From GCA-003244245 sp050699955 (lineage in GTDB: Bacteria; Actinomycetota; Actinomycetes; Mycobacteriales; Pseudonocardiaceae): 64,000 nucleotides of DNA. Below are positions 8,501 to 16,326 of this stretch, piece by piece. The notes under the pieces are model-generated. The model did no database searches. It had not been told where the DNA came from and worked only from the letters and a program-made list of their open reading frames with translations. The stretch's first letter is position 1; the number at the start of each line of letters is the position of its first letter. The stretch lies in assembly GCA_050699955.1 (NCBI GenBank), contig JBOHGD010000017.1:17258-81257 (forward strand), read 5' to 3'. Position numbers and translations under genes: made by a program.

Positions 8501-8846
8501 ATGAGCACAACGTTACACAGACGCAGGGGTCGAGATCTCGTCCCCGCTGAGCTATTCGATCGCCTCGTCCAGCGAGTCACGGTGGACGGCAGAATCCCGC
8601 CCGGGATAGCCGAGCGCGTCACTGACCAGGTGCTAGCATTTCTTTCTGCGTCCGCCACCACATCGCGCGTTTTCCTGCGGCCCTCGCGAACCATCGACGC
8701 AGGGTGGCACGCCGGACGAAGGTGTGGAGCGCACCATGGCAGCCATGCTCAGCGCCGGGCTCGACGTAGACCGAGAATGGTGGACGGTCACCGCAGACTG
8801 CGGTGAAGTCGGATGCGGCGCAGGACGACCCCCACCCACCACCTAA
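8501..8846 (+). pseudogene. Glycine-rich-domain-containing protein with internal deletion
   Basis: The ATG at 8501 opens with LVPAELFDRLVQRVTVDG, then SRTIDAGWHA, an N-terminus I associate with small actinobacterial glycine-rich-domain proteins. Right after the conserved GWH the frame is lost, and the C-terminal part (EGVERTMAAMLSAGLDVD ... DCGEVGCGAG) continues in another frame to the stop at 8844-8846. About 30 central residues are missing. Internally deleted and inactive. Confidence 0.6.
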
Positions 8847-8966
8847 CCACCACCCCCAAGACGACGACCCTCCGGCCAAATCTCGGTAGAGGAAATCAGA
8901 AGTTGCTGACAGAAGAAGAGGTCAAAGAACTGGGGATGGTCGGTGTGATCACGGTGTGTGCGACAC

Positions 8967-9035
8967 GAGCCGTATGAGCCGCGAGGTTCACGTACGGATC
9001 TGTGGGGGCCGGCGGGTGAAACTCCCACCGGCTAC
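8967..9035 (+). mobile_element. Group II intron domains V and VI (3' remnant)
   Basis: Domain V is read at 8967-9000: GAGCC start with the catalytic AGC, a GCGA tetraloop and a 2-base bulge before TACGGATC. Domain VI follows at 9008-9032 with a GCCGG/CCGGC stem and an unpaired A at 9027 eight bases from a 3' end at CTAC (9035), the expected branch-point geometry. The usual G-U pair of the triad is G-A here. No reverse transcriptase or 5' domains precede it, so only the intron tail remains. The frame just after it encodes a short Cys-pair tail (CPHC, stop about 9110) that may be a 3' exon. Confidence 0.6.
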
Positions 9036-9234
9036 CCGGCGATCACCGGGGCTGATCAAGAAGGTAACGGGGAAGAGGCGGGCGTGCCCGCACTGCAACG
9101 GCAGTAGCTGACGGGCGCCTCCGTTCGGGCCAGCTGTGGCCAACCGGTCGTGCTGGGCGCCGGGCCCGCTGCATGTGGACGTGCCGCAGCGGGCCCCGCA
9201 CCGGCCATGATGTCGCCTGGCGATGAGCCCAGAA

Positions 9235-9606
9235 TCAGGAGCAGGCCGATTTGATGTTCCCGCCGGCCTTGAGCAGTGGGTCCAGGTCGGCCTGCGTCGG
9301 TGTGCCGTGGGACATCTTGTCGGCCAGTTGGTCCAGGGCGGTCCCGGCCTCGTCCGCGGCCTTCTTGACGTCACCGCCGACCGGGTCGCCCTCGTTGCGA
9401 ATCTTTGTCGCGCCGTCCTTGAGGGTGCCGATCAGCGCCTTCGGGTCGTTAATCTGTTTTGCGCTCGTTTGGAACAGGTTCTGGATCTCTTGCTGGATGT
9501 TCTTGCAGGGCTGCGCCTTGTCGACGCCACCGCCGCATCCCGCGGTCGTGGCGGCGGCCGCCACGACCCCAATCGCGACCAGCACACGAGGAATCGTCCG
9601 AAGCAC
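9235..9606 (-). CDS. Predicted secreted lipoprotein
   Basis: 123 residues with a cleavable signal: MLRTIPR, a hydrophobic Ala/Val core, and the lipobox TTAGC with Cys at residue 24. The mature part is helical, mostly charged, with two further Cys. Small actinomycete lipoproteins of this build are common; no domain recognised. An AAGGTGG-like site lies just before the ATG. Confidence 0.75.
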   Translation of the reverse strand: MLRTIPRVLVAIGVVAAAATTAGCGGGVDKAQPCKNIQQEIQNLFQTSAKQINDPKALIGTLKDGATKIRNEGDPVGGDVKKAADEAGTALDQLADKMSHGTPTQADLDPLLKAGGNIKSACS

Positions 9607-10023
9607 GGAAGACCACCTTTCGGGGTAGCAGTGAGACCGTTGTCATCGACAGTGTTCGAGCGTCCGGCACTTATCGGCGCGCGGTTGCCCGGTGCGATTC
9701 CGGGCGCGCCGAGACAGTGGATCCCGTCAGCGAGACCCAGTTCGTCCAGCGCTCGCTCAACCGTGGTGTGAAAGCGGCCCAGCAAGGCGCACTCCGATGC
9801 CACCCGACGTGCCCCTTTCGAAGTTCGCGGCACTCTATCAACAGGTGAACGGAACGCTTGGCCCGAGGTTCTGCCCTCGGCAGCGGTTGTGTCGCCGGCC
9901 TCATCCGCTGTGGGTGAGGTCAGCGCGGGGCCGCGTTGGCCACGGTGGTCCTAACCCGGCCGGACTCCACACCCGGCCGGACCCAGCCAACCGGACCCAC
10001 CGGGCCGATCTGGAGGGACTCTC
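9607..10023. other. Divergent intergenic region
   Basis: 417 bp between the lipoprotein (leftward) and the GH15 gene (rightward). It must hold both promoters. There are short GC-rich direct repeats (CCCGGCCGGAC near 9956-9984) but no convincing gene, RNA or terminator. Confidence 0.4.
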
Positions 10024-11865
10024 TTGGACGACTACCCGCTGATCGCCGACCACGGTCTCATCGGCGATCTGCAGACCGCGGCGCTGGTGTCGGTCGACGG
10101 CTCGATCGACTGGTTCTGCTGCCCGCGGTTCGATTCACCGAGCGTGTTCGGCGCCTTGCTGGACCAGCGCGCCGGTGGGCGCTGCCGGGTCGCTCCGGCG
10201 CGTGGTGGCTGCACCACCACCCAACTGTACTTCCCGGACACCGCCATCCTGATCACCAGGTTCATGACCGAGGACGGCGTCGGCGAGGTGACCGACTTCA
10301 TGCCGGTGACCGCGGGACGGCAGGCCACGGACAACCACCGGATCGTGCGCATGGTGCGGTGCGTGCGCGGCCGGATGACCTTCGACCTGGAGATCGCGCC
10401 GCGGTTCGACTACGGCCGGGCGCCACACGAACTGCACATCACCGAGGGCGGCGCCGTCTTCTCCGGTGCCGCGCCCGCACTGACCGTGCACATCGTGCGC
10501 GAGCCCGATGACGCGCGGCTCGCGCACGTCCGCGGCGTTGACGGCGGGGACCTGAAGCTGTCCCTGACGCTGGCGGCCGGCCAGGTTCGCGGGCTGGTCC
10601 TGGAGTCATCCGCCGAAGGGCCGCCGCGGGAGATCCGCAGCGCGCAGGTGCAGGAGTTGATGGACGACACCGTCCGGTTCTGGCGTTCCTGGCTGACCCG
10701 GTCGCGGTACACCGGACGGTGGCGGGAGTCCGTGCAGCGCTCCGCGATAACCCTGAAGCTGATGACCTACGCCCCGTCCGGCGCGCTGGTGGCGGCGCCC
10801 ACCGGTGGGCTGCCCGAGCAGATCGGCGGGGAGCGCAACTGGGACTACCGCTACACCTGGATCCGCGACGCGTCGTTCTCCGTGTACTCCCTGCTCGGGC
10901 TCGGCTTCACCGAGGAGGCGGCTGCCTTCACGACCTGGTTGCACGACCGGGTGCACGAACAGGCCGGCGACAAGTCCGGGCCGCTGAAGATCATGTATCG
11001 GGTGGACGGATCGTCGGACCTGGTCGAGGAGACCCTCGACCACTGGGAGGGCTACCGGGGCTCGCGGCCGGTGCGGATCGGCAACGGCGCCGCGGACCAG
11101 CTCCAGCTCGACATCTACGGGGAAGCGCTGGACAGCATCTACTTCGCCGACCAGCGCGGTCTTCGGGTGGGGCACAGCGGCTGGACGTCGCTCACCCGGA
11201 TGCTGGACTGGCTCGCCGACAACTGGGACCAGCCCGATGAGGGTATCTGGGAGACCCGGGGCGGCACCCAGGACTTCACCTACGGCCGGGTGATGAGCTG
11301 GGTCGCACTGGACCGGGCGCTGCGGCTGGCCACGGTCCGCGGCCGGCCGGCCGCGCTGAAGCGCTGGACCACCGAACGCGACCGGATATACACGCAGGTC
11401 ATGGACCGCGGCTGGAACTCGCAGCGGGGAGCCTTCGTCCAGCATTACGGCAGCGACGTGCTGGATTCGTCATTGCTGCGGATGGCGACCGTCGGTTTCG
11501 TCGCGCCGCAGGACCCGATGTGGACCTCCACGTTGGCCGCGATGAACGAGGTGCTGGTCTCCGACAGCCTCGTCTACCGCTACAACCCGAGTGCCTCGCC
11601 CGACGGGCTACGCGGTGCGGAGGGCACCTTCTCGCTGTGCACCTTCAGCTACGTCGATGCGCTGGCCAGAGCCGGCCAACTCGAACAGGCCCGGCTCGTC
11701 TTCGAGAAGATGCTCACCTACGCCAACCACCTCGGCCTGTACTCCGAGGAGATCGGGCTCACCGGCGAGCAACTCGGTAACTTCCCGCAGGCCTTCACCC
11801 ACCTCGCGCTCATCGACGCCGCGATCACCCTCGACCGGGCGCTGACCCGAGCGGGACACGAGTGA
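10024..11865 (+). CDS. Glycoside hydrolase family 15 protein (glucoamylase/trehalase-like)
   Basis: 613 residues. The N-terminal beta-sandwich starts PLIADHGLIGDLQTAALV and SIDWFCCPRFDSPSVF, diagnostic of bacterial GH15. The (alpha/alpha)6 barrel carries GERNWDYRYTWIRDASF, GIWETRGG (acid glutamate region) and SEEIGLTGEQLGNFPQAFTH (base region). Members cleave alpha-glucosidic bonds, and the mycobacterial form is a trehalase; the substrate here is not settled. Cytoplasmic, no signal peptide. The TTG start is supported by GGAGGGA at 10012-10018. Confidence 0.92.
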   Translation: MDDYPLIADHGLIGDLQTAALVSVDGSIDWFCCPRFDSPSVFGALLDQRAGGRCRVAPARGGCTTTQLYFPDTAILITRFMTEDGVGEVTDFMPVTAGRQATDNHRIVRMVRCVRGRMTFDLEIAPRFDYGRAPHELHITEGGAVFSGAAPALTVHIVREPDDARLAHVRGVDGGDLKLSLTLAAGQVRGLVLESSAEGPPREIRSAQVQELMDDTVRFWRSWLTRSRYTGRWRESVQRSAITLKLMTYAPSGALVAAPTGGLPEQIGGERNWDYRYTWIRDASFSVYSLLGLGFTEEAAAFTTWLHDRVHEQAGDKSGPLKIMYRVDGSSDLVEETLDHWEGYRGSRPVRIGNGAADQLQLDIYGEALDSIYFADQRGLRVGHSGWTSLTRMLDWLADNWDQPDEGIWETRGGTQDFTYGRVMSWVALDRALRLATVRGRPAALKRWTTERDRIYTQVMDRGWNSQRGAFVQHYGSDVLDSSLLRMATVGFVAPQDPMWTSTLAAMNEVLVSDSLVYRYNPSASPDGLRGAEGTFSLCTFSYVDALARAGQLEQARLVFEKMLTYANHLGLYSEEIGLTGEQLGNFPQAFTHLALIDAAITLDRALTRAGHE

Positions 11866-11956
11866 GGTTACTGAGCCGGGGCGCCCCACCGCGGGTGAGC
11901 ATCCAGCCCGCAGTGGGTGTGCCTGCTGACCGCCGCAGTGGGTACCTGCCGATCGA

Positions 11957-12358
11957 TCAGTCGTGAACTCTGGCCAGCAACTCCCGGCAGGCGTCCGCGC
12001 ACGCCGTGGTGCTCTCCGCGCAGATCCGGCAGTGCGCGAGGTGCTCAGCGTGCGCGCTGCAGAATTCGTGGCTGCGCTCGCACGCCAGCAGACATGCTTC
12101 GAGCTGAGCACTGAGCAGGTTGCGGTCCATGCCGGCGGCGCGAGTGAGTACCCGGCTGGTCGCCTGGACTATGTCGGCACAATCCAGGTCGCGCAGGACC
12201 CCGCTGGTCATATCCTCCCCCAGCATCAACATCGCGCCTGCGCAGGCGGTAACAGCATCCTGACAATTACCGAGAGCGGTGATCGTATTACTCCAGTGCT
12301 CAACGTCAATGTCCGCGTCAATGGTGATGCTGTCGAACAACTCACGGGTCTCCAGCAT
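11957..12358 (-). CDS. Four-helix-bundle Cys-rich copper-storage-like protein
   Basis: 133 residues, all-helical, with ten Cys spaced as in Csp/DUF326 proteins (EACLLACERSHEFC, HCRICAESTTACADAC). These proteins bind many Cu(I) ions inside a tetramer of helix bundles. There is no signal peptide, so a cytosolic Csp3-like store is likely. GGAGG lies just upstream of the ATG. Not obviously in an operon. Confidence 0.85.
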   Translation of the reverse strand: MLETRELFDSITIDADIDVEHWSNTITALGNCQDAVTACAGAMLMLGEDMTSGVLRDLDCADIVQATSRVLTRAAGMDRNLLSAQLEACLLACERSHEFCSAHAEHLAHCRICAESTTACADACRELLARVHD

Positions 12359-12439
12359 GGTTCCTCCTTTTGCCGAGTGGCCTCGTCAGATGAAATCGAG
12401 GGTTGCACTGCCGACACCACCCCGACAAGAACCATGCAC

Positions 12440-12663
12440 ACCTTGCCACCCTTCTGCCGACCGCCCAGGTTGCTCCTGCCGAGTGGCCGCAGATCGGGAA
12501 CCGGTAGTACAGATCGCGGGCGCGGACGAAGTCGGCAAGTCCGGCGGTGGGTGTAGGTGGTGCGGCCGTAGTCGAGCAGGGTGCCCGAGGCCGGGTCGGT
12601 CAGCCGCCGCCAGACTCCGTCGGCGGCGATCTCCCGGGCCAGCGACGCGGGGACGGGTCCATT
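12440..12663 (-). pseudogene. HNH endonuclease (DUF222/13E12-type) remnant
   Basis: Reading leftward from 12663, PVPASLAREIAADGVWRRL and TDPASGTLLDYGRTTY match the region just before the HNH core in the actinobacterial DUF222 family. After a one-base slip, FVRARDLYYRFPICGHSA follows, where the family has the CRFPGC zinc/HNH segment. No start, no complete HNH, one frameshift: a decayed gene tail. Confidence 0.6.
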
Positions 12664-12672
12664 GTGCGGCGC

Positions 12673-12975
12673 CTACAGCGGCAGTGACAACGTGGCGCAA
12701 TTGTCGCAGCGCACCGTGCGAGTGGACTCCTCAATGAAGTATGAGCACACAACCACATTGCCATACCCGTCGTTGGAACCAGGCACAACTCCGTACCACA
12801 GGTTGTCAATATCCGATGCGCGCCTCATCCCCTCGTAGGGATCTTCGTAGCGTGTCACGACCCACGTCCTGACAACGCGCCGAATCTCACTGCTCGGGGA
12901 ACAGACATCGATCCAAATATTGAGAGTTTCGGGAAACCTTTCGAGCCTCCACGGAGTAACCCGCAGGTTGGTCAC
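12673..12975 (-). CDS. Unknown 100-residue protein coupled to Panacea gene (candidate toxin)
   Basis: The GTG at 12975 overlaps the Panacea stop by 4 bases (GTGA), so the two are translated as a unit. 100 residues, soluble, mixed alpha/beta, with PWRLERFPETLNIWIDV early and a C-terminal pair CDNC. I recognise no domain. Panacea proteins neutralise many unrelated toxins encoded next to them, which makes this a toxin candidate by position; that is inference. Confidence 0.6.
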   Translation of the reverse strand: MTNLRVTPWRLERFPETLNIWIDVCSPSSEIRRVVRTWVVTRYEDPYEGMRRASDIDNLWYGVVPGSNDGYGNVVVCSYFIEESTRTVRCDNCATLSLPL

Positions 12976-13604
12976 CTGTCACCGAGCCCCGACTCGATCC
13001 GGTCGAACTCAACGACGAGCTCCTCGCGACTGAGTGGCCGACCCGGCGCAACCGATGGCCTGACGCTCTTTCGGACCCACCGCGACAGCACCGCTTCGCC
13101 CTGCGCGCCTAGTTCCTCACCTTCAGTACTGGCGTTGTTGCGGAAGTATGCAGTGATCCATTCGTGCTTGATCACGGCGCGGCCTCCCGGGTTCCGTCCC
13201 TGGTTGGCGGTCAGCCACGGGTCCTCGCCGTGGCTGAGTACCTCCAGGTCTTTCCCGGTCAGCGTCCCGTACCGGCTCAGTGTATAGCCGACTGTGTTCA
13301 GCTCACGCTCGCCGAGCGACTGGGGTGATGGTGGCGCGTCGTACTTCTCATGTGCCCAGAGGTCAGCCACCACTGGTCCCATGTCCCAGGCCTCGATCGC
13401 CTGAGTGAACAGGGGCTCGCCGAAGGCGGCCAAGTGGTGGGCCTGGCAGTAGTACAGCAGTTTGTGCAGCTTCTTCTTCGGCAGCCCCGGGTAGCGGGTC
13501 CGGAGCGCGGCCGCAATGTCGTGAGCTGAGACAGGCACCGCGCGATGGTATGGCACCTGACGTCGATGTTGCGGGAGGGCCTTGGCGTGGTGGACTTCGA
13601 ACAT
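12972..13604 (-). CDS. Panacea (SocA-like/DUF4065) domain antitoxin
   Basis: 210 residues. KLHKLLYYCQAHHLAAFGEPLF, AWDMGPVVADLWAHEKY and the WLTANQG/GGRAVIKHEWITAYF segment make up the Panacea fold. The ATG at 13604 has GGGGGAC about 12 bases upstream; GTG 13556 or 13538 would remove an unconserved N-terminus. Family role: antitoxin of bicistronic toxin-antitoxin pairs, or a phage-related adaptor. The first cistron of the pair with the gene at 12673. Confidence 0.82.
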   Translation of the reverse strand: MFEVHHAKALPQHRRQVPYHRAVPVSAHDIAAALRTRYPGLPKKKLHKLLYYCQAHHLAAFGEPLFTQAIEAWDMGPVVADLWAHEKYDAPPSPQSLGERELNTVGYTLSRYGTLTGKDLEVLSHGEDPWLTANQGRNPGGRAVIKHEWITAYFRNNASTEGEELGAQGEAVLSRWVRKSVRPSVAPGRPLSREELVVEFDRIESGLGDR

Positions 13605-13892
13605 GAGTTCGATTATGTCCCCCGGTGGGGATGCCGACTAGGGCTGTGAGCCGCCGAGATCGAAAAGATCGTCGCCATTGATGATCGCCCAGGCGCCGAG
13701 CACCGGGGTAGCGACCATCAGGACGATGCCCCGACCAACCGACCGACGCGGGTCTGCACCCTGGCACGCCTACACTCGCACCGCCGACTACCTACCGTGA
13801 CCGGATCAGCTACACTCGGTTGGCGGCGGCAGCGGTACTACTAGCTGCTCGCGGCTCAAGTCGTCCCGTCACCTACTGGCTGGGTCGACGCT

Positions 13893-13928
13893 CTCATACG
13901 GTTAGTTGCCCGTAACTGACCGTGTGAG
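13893..13928. repeat. 15-bp stem hairpin (with two G-U pairs)
   Basis: CTCATACGGTTAGTT, a six-base spacer, then AACTGACCGTGTGAG: fully paired as RNA read rightward if two G-U wobbles are allowed. It sits at the 3' side of the truncated transposase. It may be a terminator-like element or a dispersed chromosomal repeat. In the 288 bp to its right I see only a 26-codon frame on the minus strand (about 13640-13720) with no support. Confidence 0.5.
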
Positions 13929-14367
13929 GCCCGGTTCGTGGGGGTGAGCGGTCGTCTACGGTCTGTTGTCGTGGTCTGGGCATGCCGAATGGCCCGCCGT
14001 GCGCGCCGAGATCCGGGATGACCTCCCGCAGCTCGGCCAGGACACGATCGAGACAGGTCTCCAGCACGGAGCTGTGCTTGCGCAGCTTGACCGCGAACCG
14101 ATAAGCAGCGTCGGCACTGGGAGTATCACCGAGCACGTCCTGCAAGGCGGCGTGCTCACCCACGAGCCGCACGGTCCGAGACCACGTCGGCAAGGCGTAG
14201 ACGGCCTTGACGAGCGCAAGCCCGACCATGGCCCGGATCGGGTAGCCGGGCCGACCCGTCCAGCGGGTCTCCTGAAGATCGCCGATCAGGCCCATGATCT
14301 CCGGGCTGTCGAGCAGCGCAGCAATCTGTGCGACACCACGCCGTGGTGCTACTTTCGAAACGGCCAT
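13894..14367 (-). pseudogene. Transposase N-terminal fragment (DUF772/IS5-like type)
   Basis: The ATG at 14367 gives RWTGRPGYPIRAMVGLALVK, then PTWSRTVRLVGEHAALQ and AAYRFAVKLRKHSSVLETCL, the N-terminal block of IS5/IS1182-like transposases. Similarity ends near 14005 (IPDLG). The DDE catalytic region is absent and the remaining frame is unrelated. Terminal repeats were not found. A dead IS piece between the Panacea pair and the ImmA pair. Confidence 0.75.
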
Positions 14368-14515
14368 CGAGGTTGCACCCTCTTGGTCCAGACCCCCGGG
14401 CGGTTGCACCCGTCGCGGGGGTCACCTGTGTGCTTTTGTCCCCCTGATTGTATTGGCGGGGTCTGACAAAAACGGGGCTCCTCCGCGACCGCTCAGCGAA
14501 CGCTAGACAGAATCA

Positions 14516-15586
14516 TTACGATGCCGTTGACGGCTTGGGGATGAGCGAGCGAAGCACGACGGCGCCTAGACCCAGTTCGTCAACGGCACGCGAGTACTGG
14601 AGAGGGGCTCCAAACTTGCGAGTAAGCAACTTCCATGCAAGGAGAGGCTCTTCTGGATGAACGGTTACTGGCTCGTTCTTGCGCCACCCGCGAGACGAGA
14701 TCTGCTTAAAAAGCGACAACTTTCTTTTATCGTCGATTAAGCCTAGGTTGGCGCCGCGCATAATGAGCGCTTGTATCGATACGCCCCAACTAGCCTTCAT
14801 TTGTTGCAGACTTCCCAAGGTCACATCGTCGGCGAACATCTCCCTTGCTCGATGCTCTGGGACGAGTAACGCTCCGGCGAAGTAGTTCGCCTCTTGCTCC
14901 GGATCTCTAACGGCTCGTCGTTTACTGTGCAAAACAAGATGCCCAAGCTCGTGAGCTATTGTGTATCTCTGTCGATCACCTGGACCACCCGAAAAGTAAC
15001 CAATCACGGCGGGCTCGTCTTTGCTTAACCAACAGGACACTCCGAAGTGCCCCACTGCTTCCTCTTCGTCATCGCCAACACTGGGCAGCGTCAGTGGCAC
15101 TACCGCTACGCCTGCACGCTCACATGCCCGGGTAATGTGACGGATCGGACCGTCATCCGAGAGTTGCAGGGCTTCCCGGGTCGCAGTAGCGATCTTTTCA
15201 ATGTCTTGAGGCGAAGGTTCCGCGAGAGCTACCGGTAGGTCCGGCCTCGGATAGTTAACCTCCGATAGGAGATCGGTGAGTACGCGGTACGCTTCATCAA
15301 AGAGAACTTTCACCCGCTTGGTGTCGCCCGCCTTCGCGCCACACATCTTTCGGAATCGCAAGGTCCCGAGTGGGATATCGGGCGGTACAATATAGAAGAA
15401 AGACAGTGGAGTCGCGGTTGCCTCGGCTATGAGTTCCAGTACTTCGCGGCTTGCTTCCCGCGCGCCGTTTTCAATTTGAGATATTAGGGGCTGGCTAACA
15501 TGCGCAGCCCTAGCTAGATCGACCTGTGAGATCCCGACTAGTTGTCGGATAGCGCGGATTCTCTCACCCGCCAATGGGGCCGACAT
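14516..15586 (-). CDS. XRE helix-turn-helix fused to ImmA/IrrE metallopeptidase
   Basis: 356 residues. The N-terminal HTH (about 8-65: GERIRAIRQLVGISQVDLARAAHVSQPLIS) leads to an IrrE/ImmA domain with the zinc motif HELGH near residues 211-215 and a downstream EANYFAGALLVP segment. Family members cleave a repressor or antitoxin to switch on mobile elements or stress genes. GGAGGG precedes the ATG at 15586. The start overlaps the end of the upstream gene by 23 bases. Base composition is below that of the core genes, suggesting transfer. Confidence 0.88.
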   Translation of the reverse strand: MSAPLAGERIRAIRQLVGISQVDLARAAHVSQPLISQIENGAREASREVLELIAEATATPLSFFYIVPPDIPLGTLRFRKMCGAKAGDTKRVKVLFDEAYRVLTDLLSEVNYPRPDLPVALAEPSPQDIEKIATATREALQLSDDGPIRHITRACERAGVAVVPLTLPSVGDDEEEAVGHFGVSCWLSKDEPAVIGYFSGGPGDRQRYTIAHELGHLVLHSKRRAVRDPEQEANYFAGALLVPEHRAREMFADDVTLGSLQQMKASWGVSIQALIMRGANLGLIDDKRKLSLFKQISSRGWRKNEPVTVHPEEPLLAWKLLTRKFGAPLQYSRAVDELGLGAVVLRSLIPKPSTAS

Positions 15587-16199
15587 GTCCACCCTCCTCG
15601 CCTTCGTTTTCGTCAAACTCGAAAGGTAGGGGAATCGCTTCATCGCTCGGAATGAACTCCAGCGATTCGAGATCGACGCTGCTATCCGGCAAGATGAAAT
15701 CTATATCAACGTCTTCGCGGCCCAACGCCTTCCACGGTTTCGTAGGCCGTACTACCCGGACATGAAATTCACCGGTCTCCTTATCGATCGTCCATACACC
15801 AATGAGGTTGCTACCGTCCGCGTCATACAGATTGAGCAAGGGGTTCCGGTAGTAATACATCCTCGCCCTGTTGGGGCCTGGATGTGGCACTGAGTCGCGC
15901 CGAAAGCCAGGCCGAAGTATCTTCAGCGTCATCGTGTCTCTACAGAGCTTCAATTCACTATTCGGCGTGCAGCCGCGAGGCAGGTGCCAACCATCAAGAT
16001 CTGTAGCCCGCCTCAGCCCGCGACGGAGAACGTGCCGCGCAAGGTGCGCTCGGCCACCCTTGTGATCGTCTTCAGGCAACTCCAGCTCCAGGAACACGCG
16101 GTCAGCCGTGTCCCATGCCGTCTTACCGGGCTGCTGTAAGGTGCCGCACAGCCCTCGAAGAGCATTGCCTACGATCTTGCACTCCTCAGGCGTGGCCAT
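15564..16199 (-). CDS. Unknown partner of ImmA/IrrE gene
   Basis: 211 residues, ATG at 16199. A charged helical first half (ADRVFLELELPEDDHKGG) is followed by a beta-rich stretch (LNLYDADGSNLIGVWTIDKE) and a very acidic tail (about 30 residues with many Asp/Glu). No family recognised. The 23-base overlap with the metallopeptidase gene argues that the products act together, possibly as substrate, inhibitor or effector. Confidence 0.6.
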   Translation of the reverse strand: MATPEECKIVGNALRGLCGTLQQPGKTAWDTADRVFLELELPEDDHKGGRAHLARHVLRRGLRRATDLDGWHLPRGCTPNSELKLCRDTMTLKILRPGFRRDSVPHPGPNRARMYYYRNPLLNLYDADGSNLIGVWTIDKETGEFHVRVVRPTKPWKALGREDVDIDFILPDSSVDLESLEFIPSDEAIPLPFEFDENEGEEGGHVGPIGG

Positions 16200-16326
16200 A
16201 GCTGTAATATTATCACTCAGATTGCCACAGGGGGTAGAGGGTGGGCGCTCCCCCGGTTGGCCGCTGAGACCCATCCAAGTACGACGGAGGGTGACTACCT
16301 CACTCGGCGGGGTTATTCTGCCTGGC

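Noticed and set aside
12386..12700. 104-codon leftward frame as a gene
   Set aside because: The HNH-family similarity lies in a different frame with a frameshift; this frame is Pro/Arg-rich noise.
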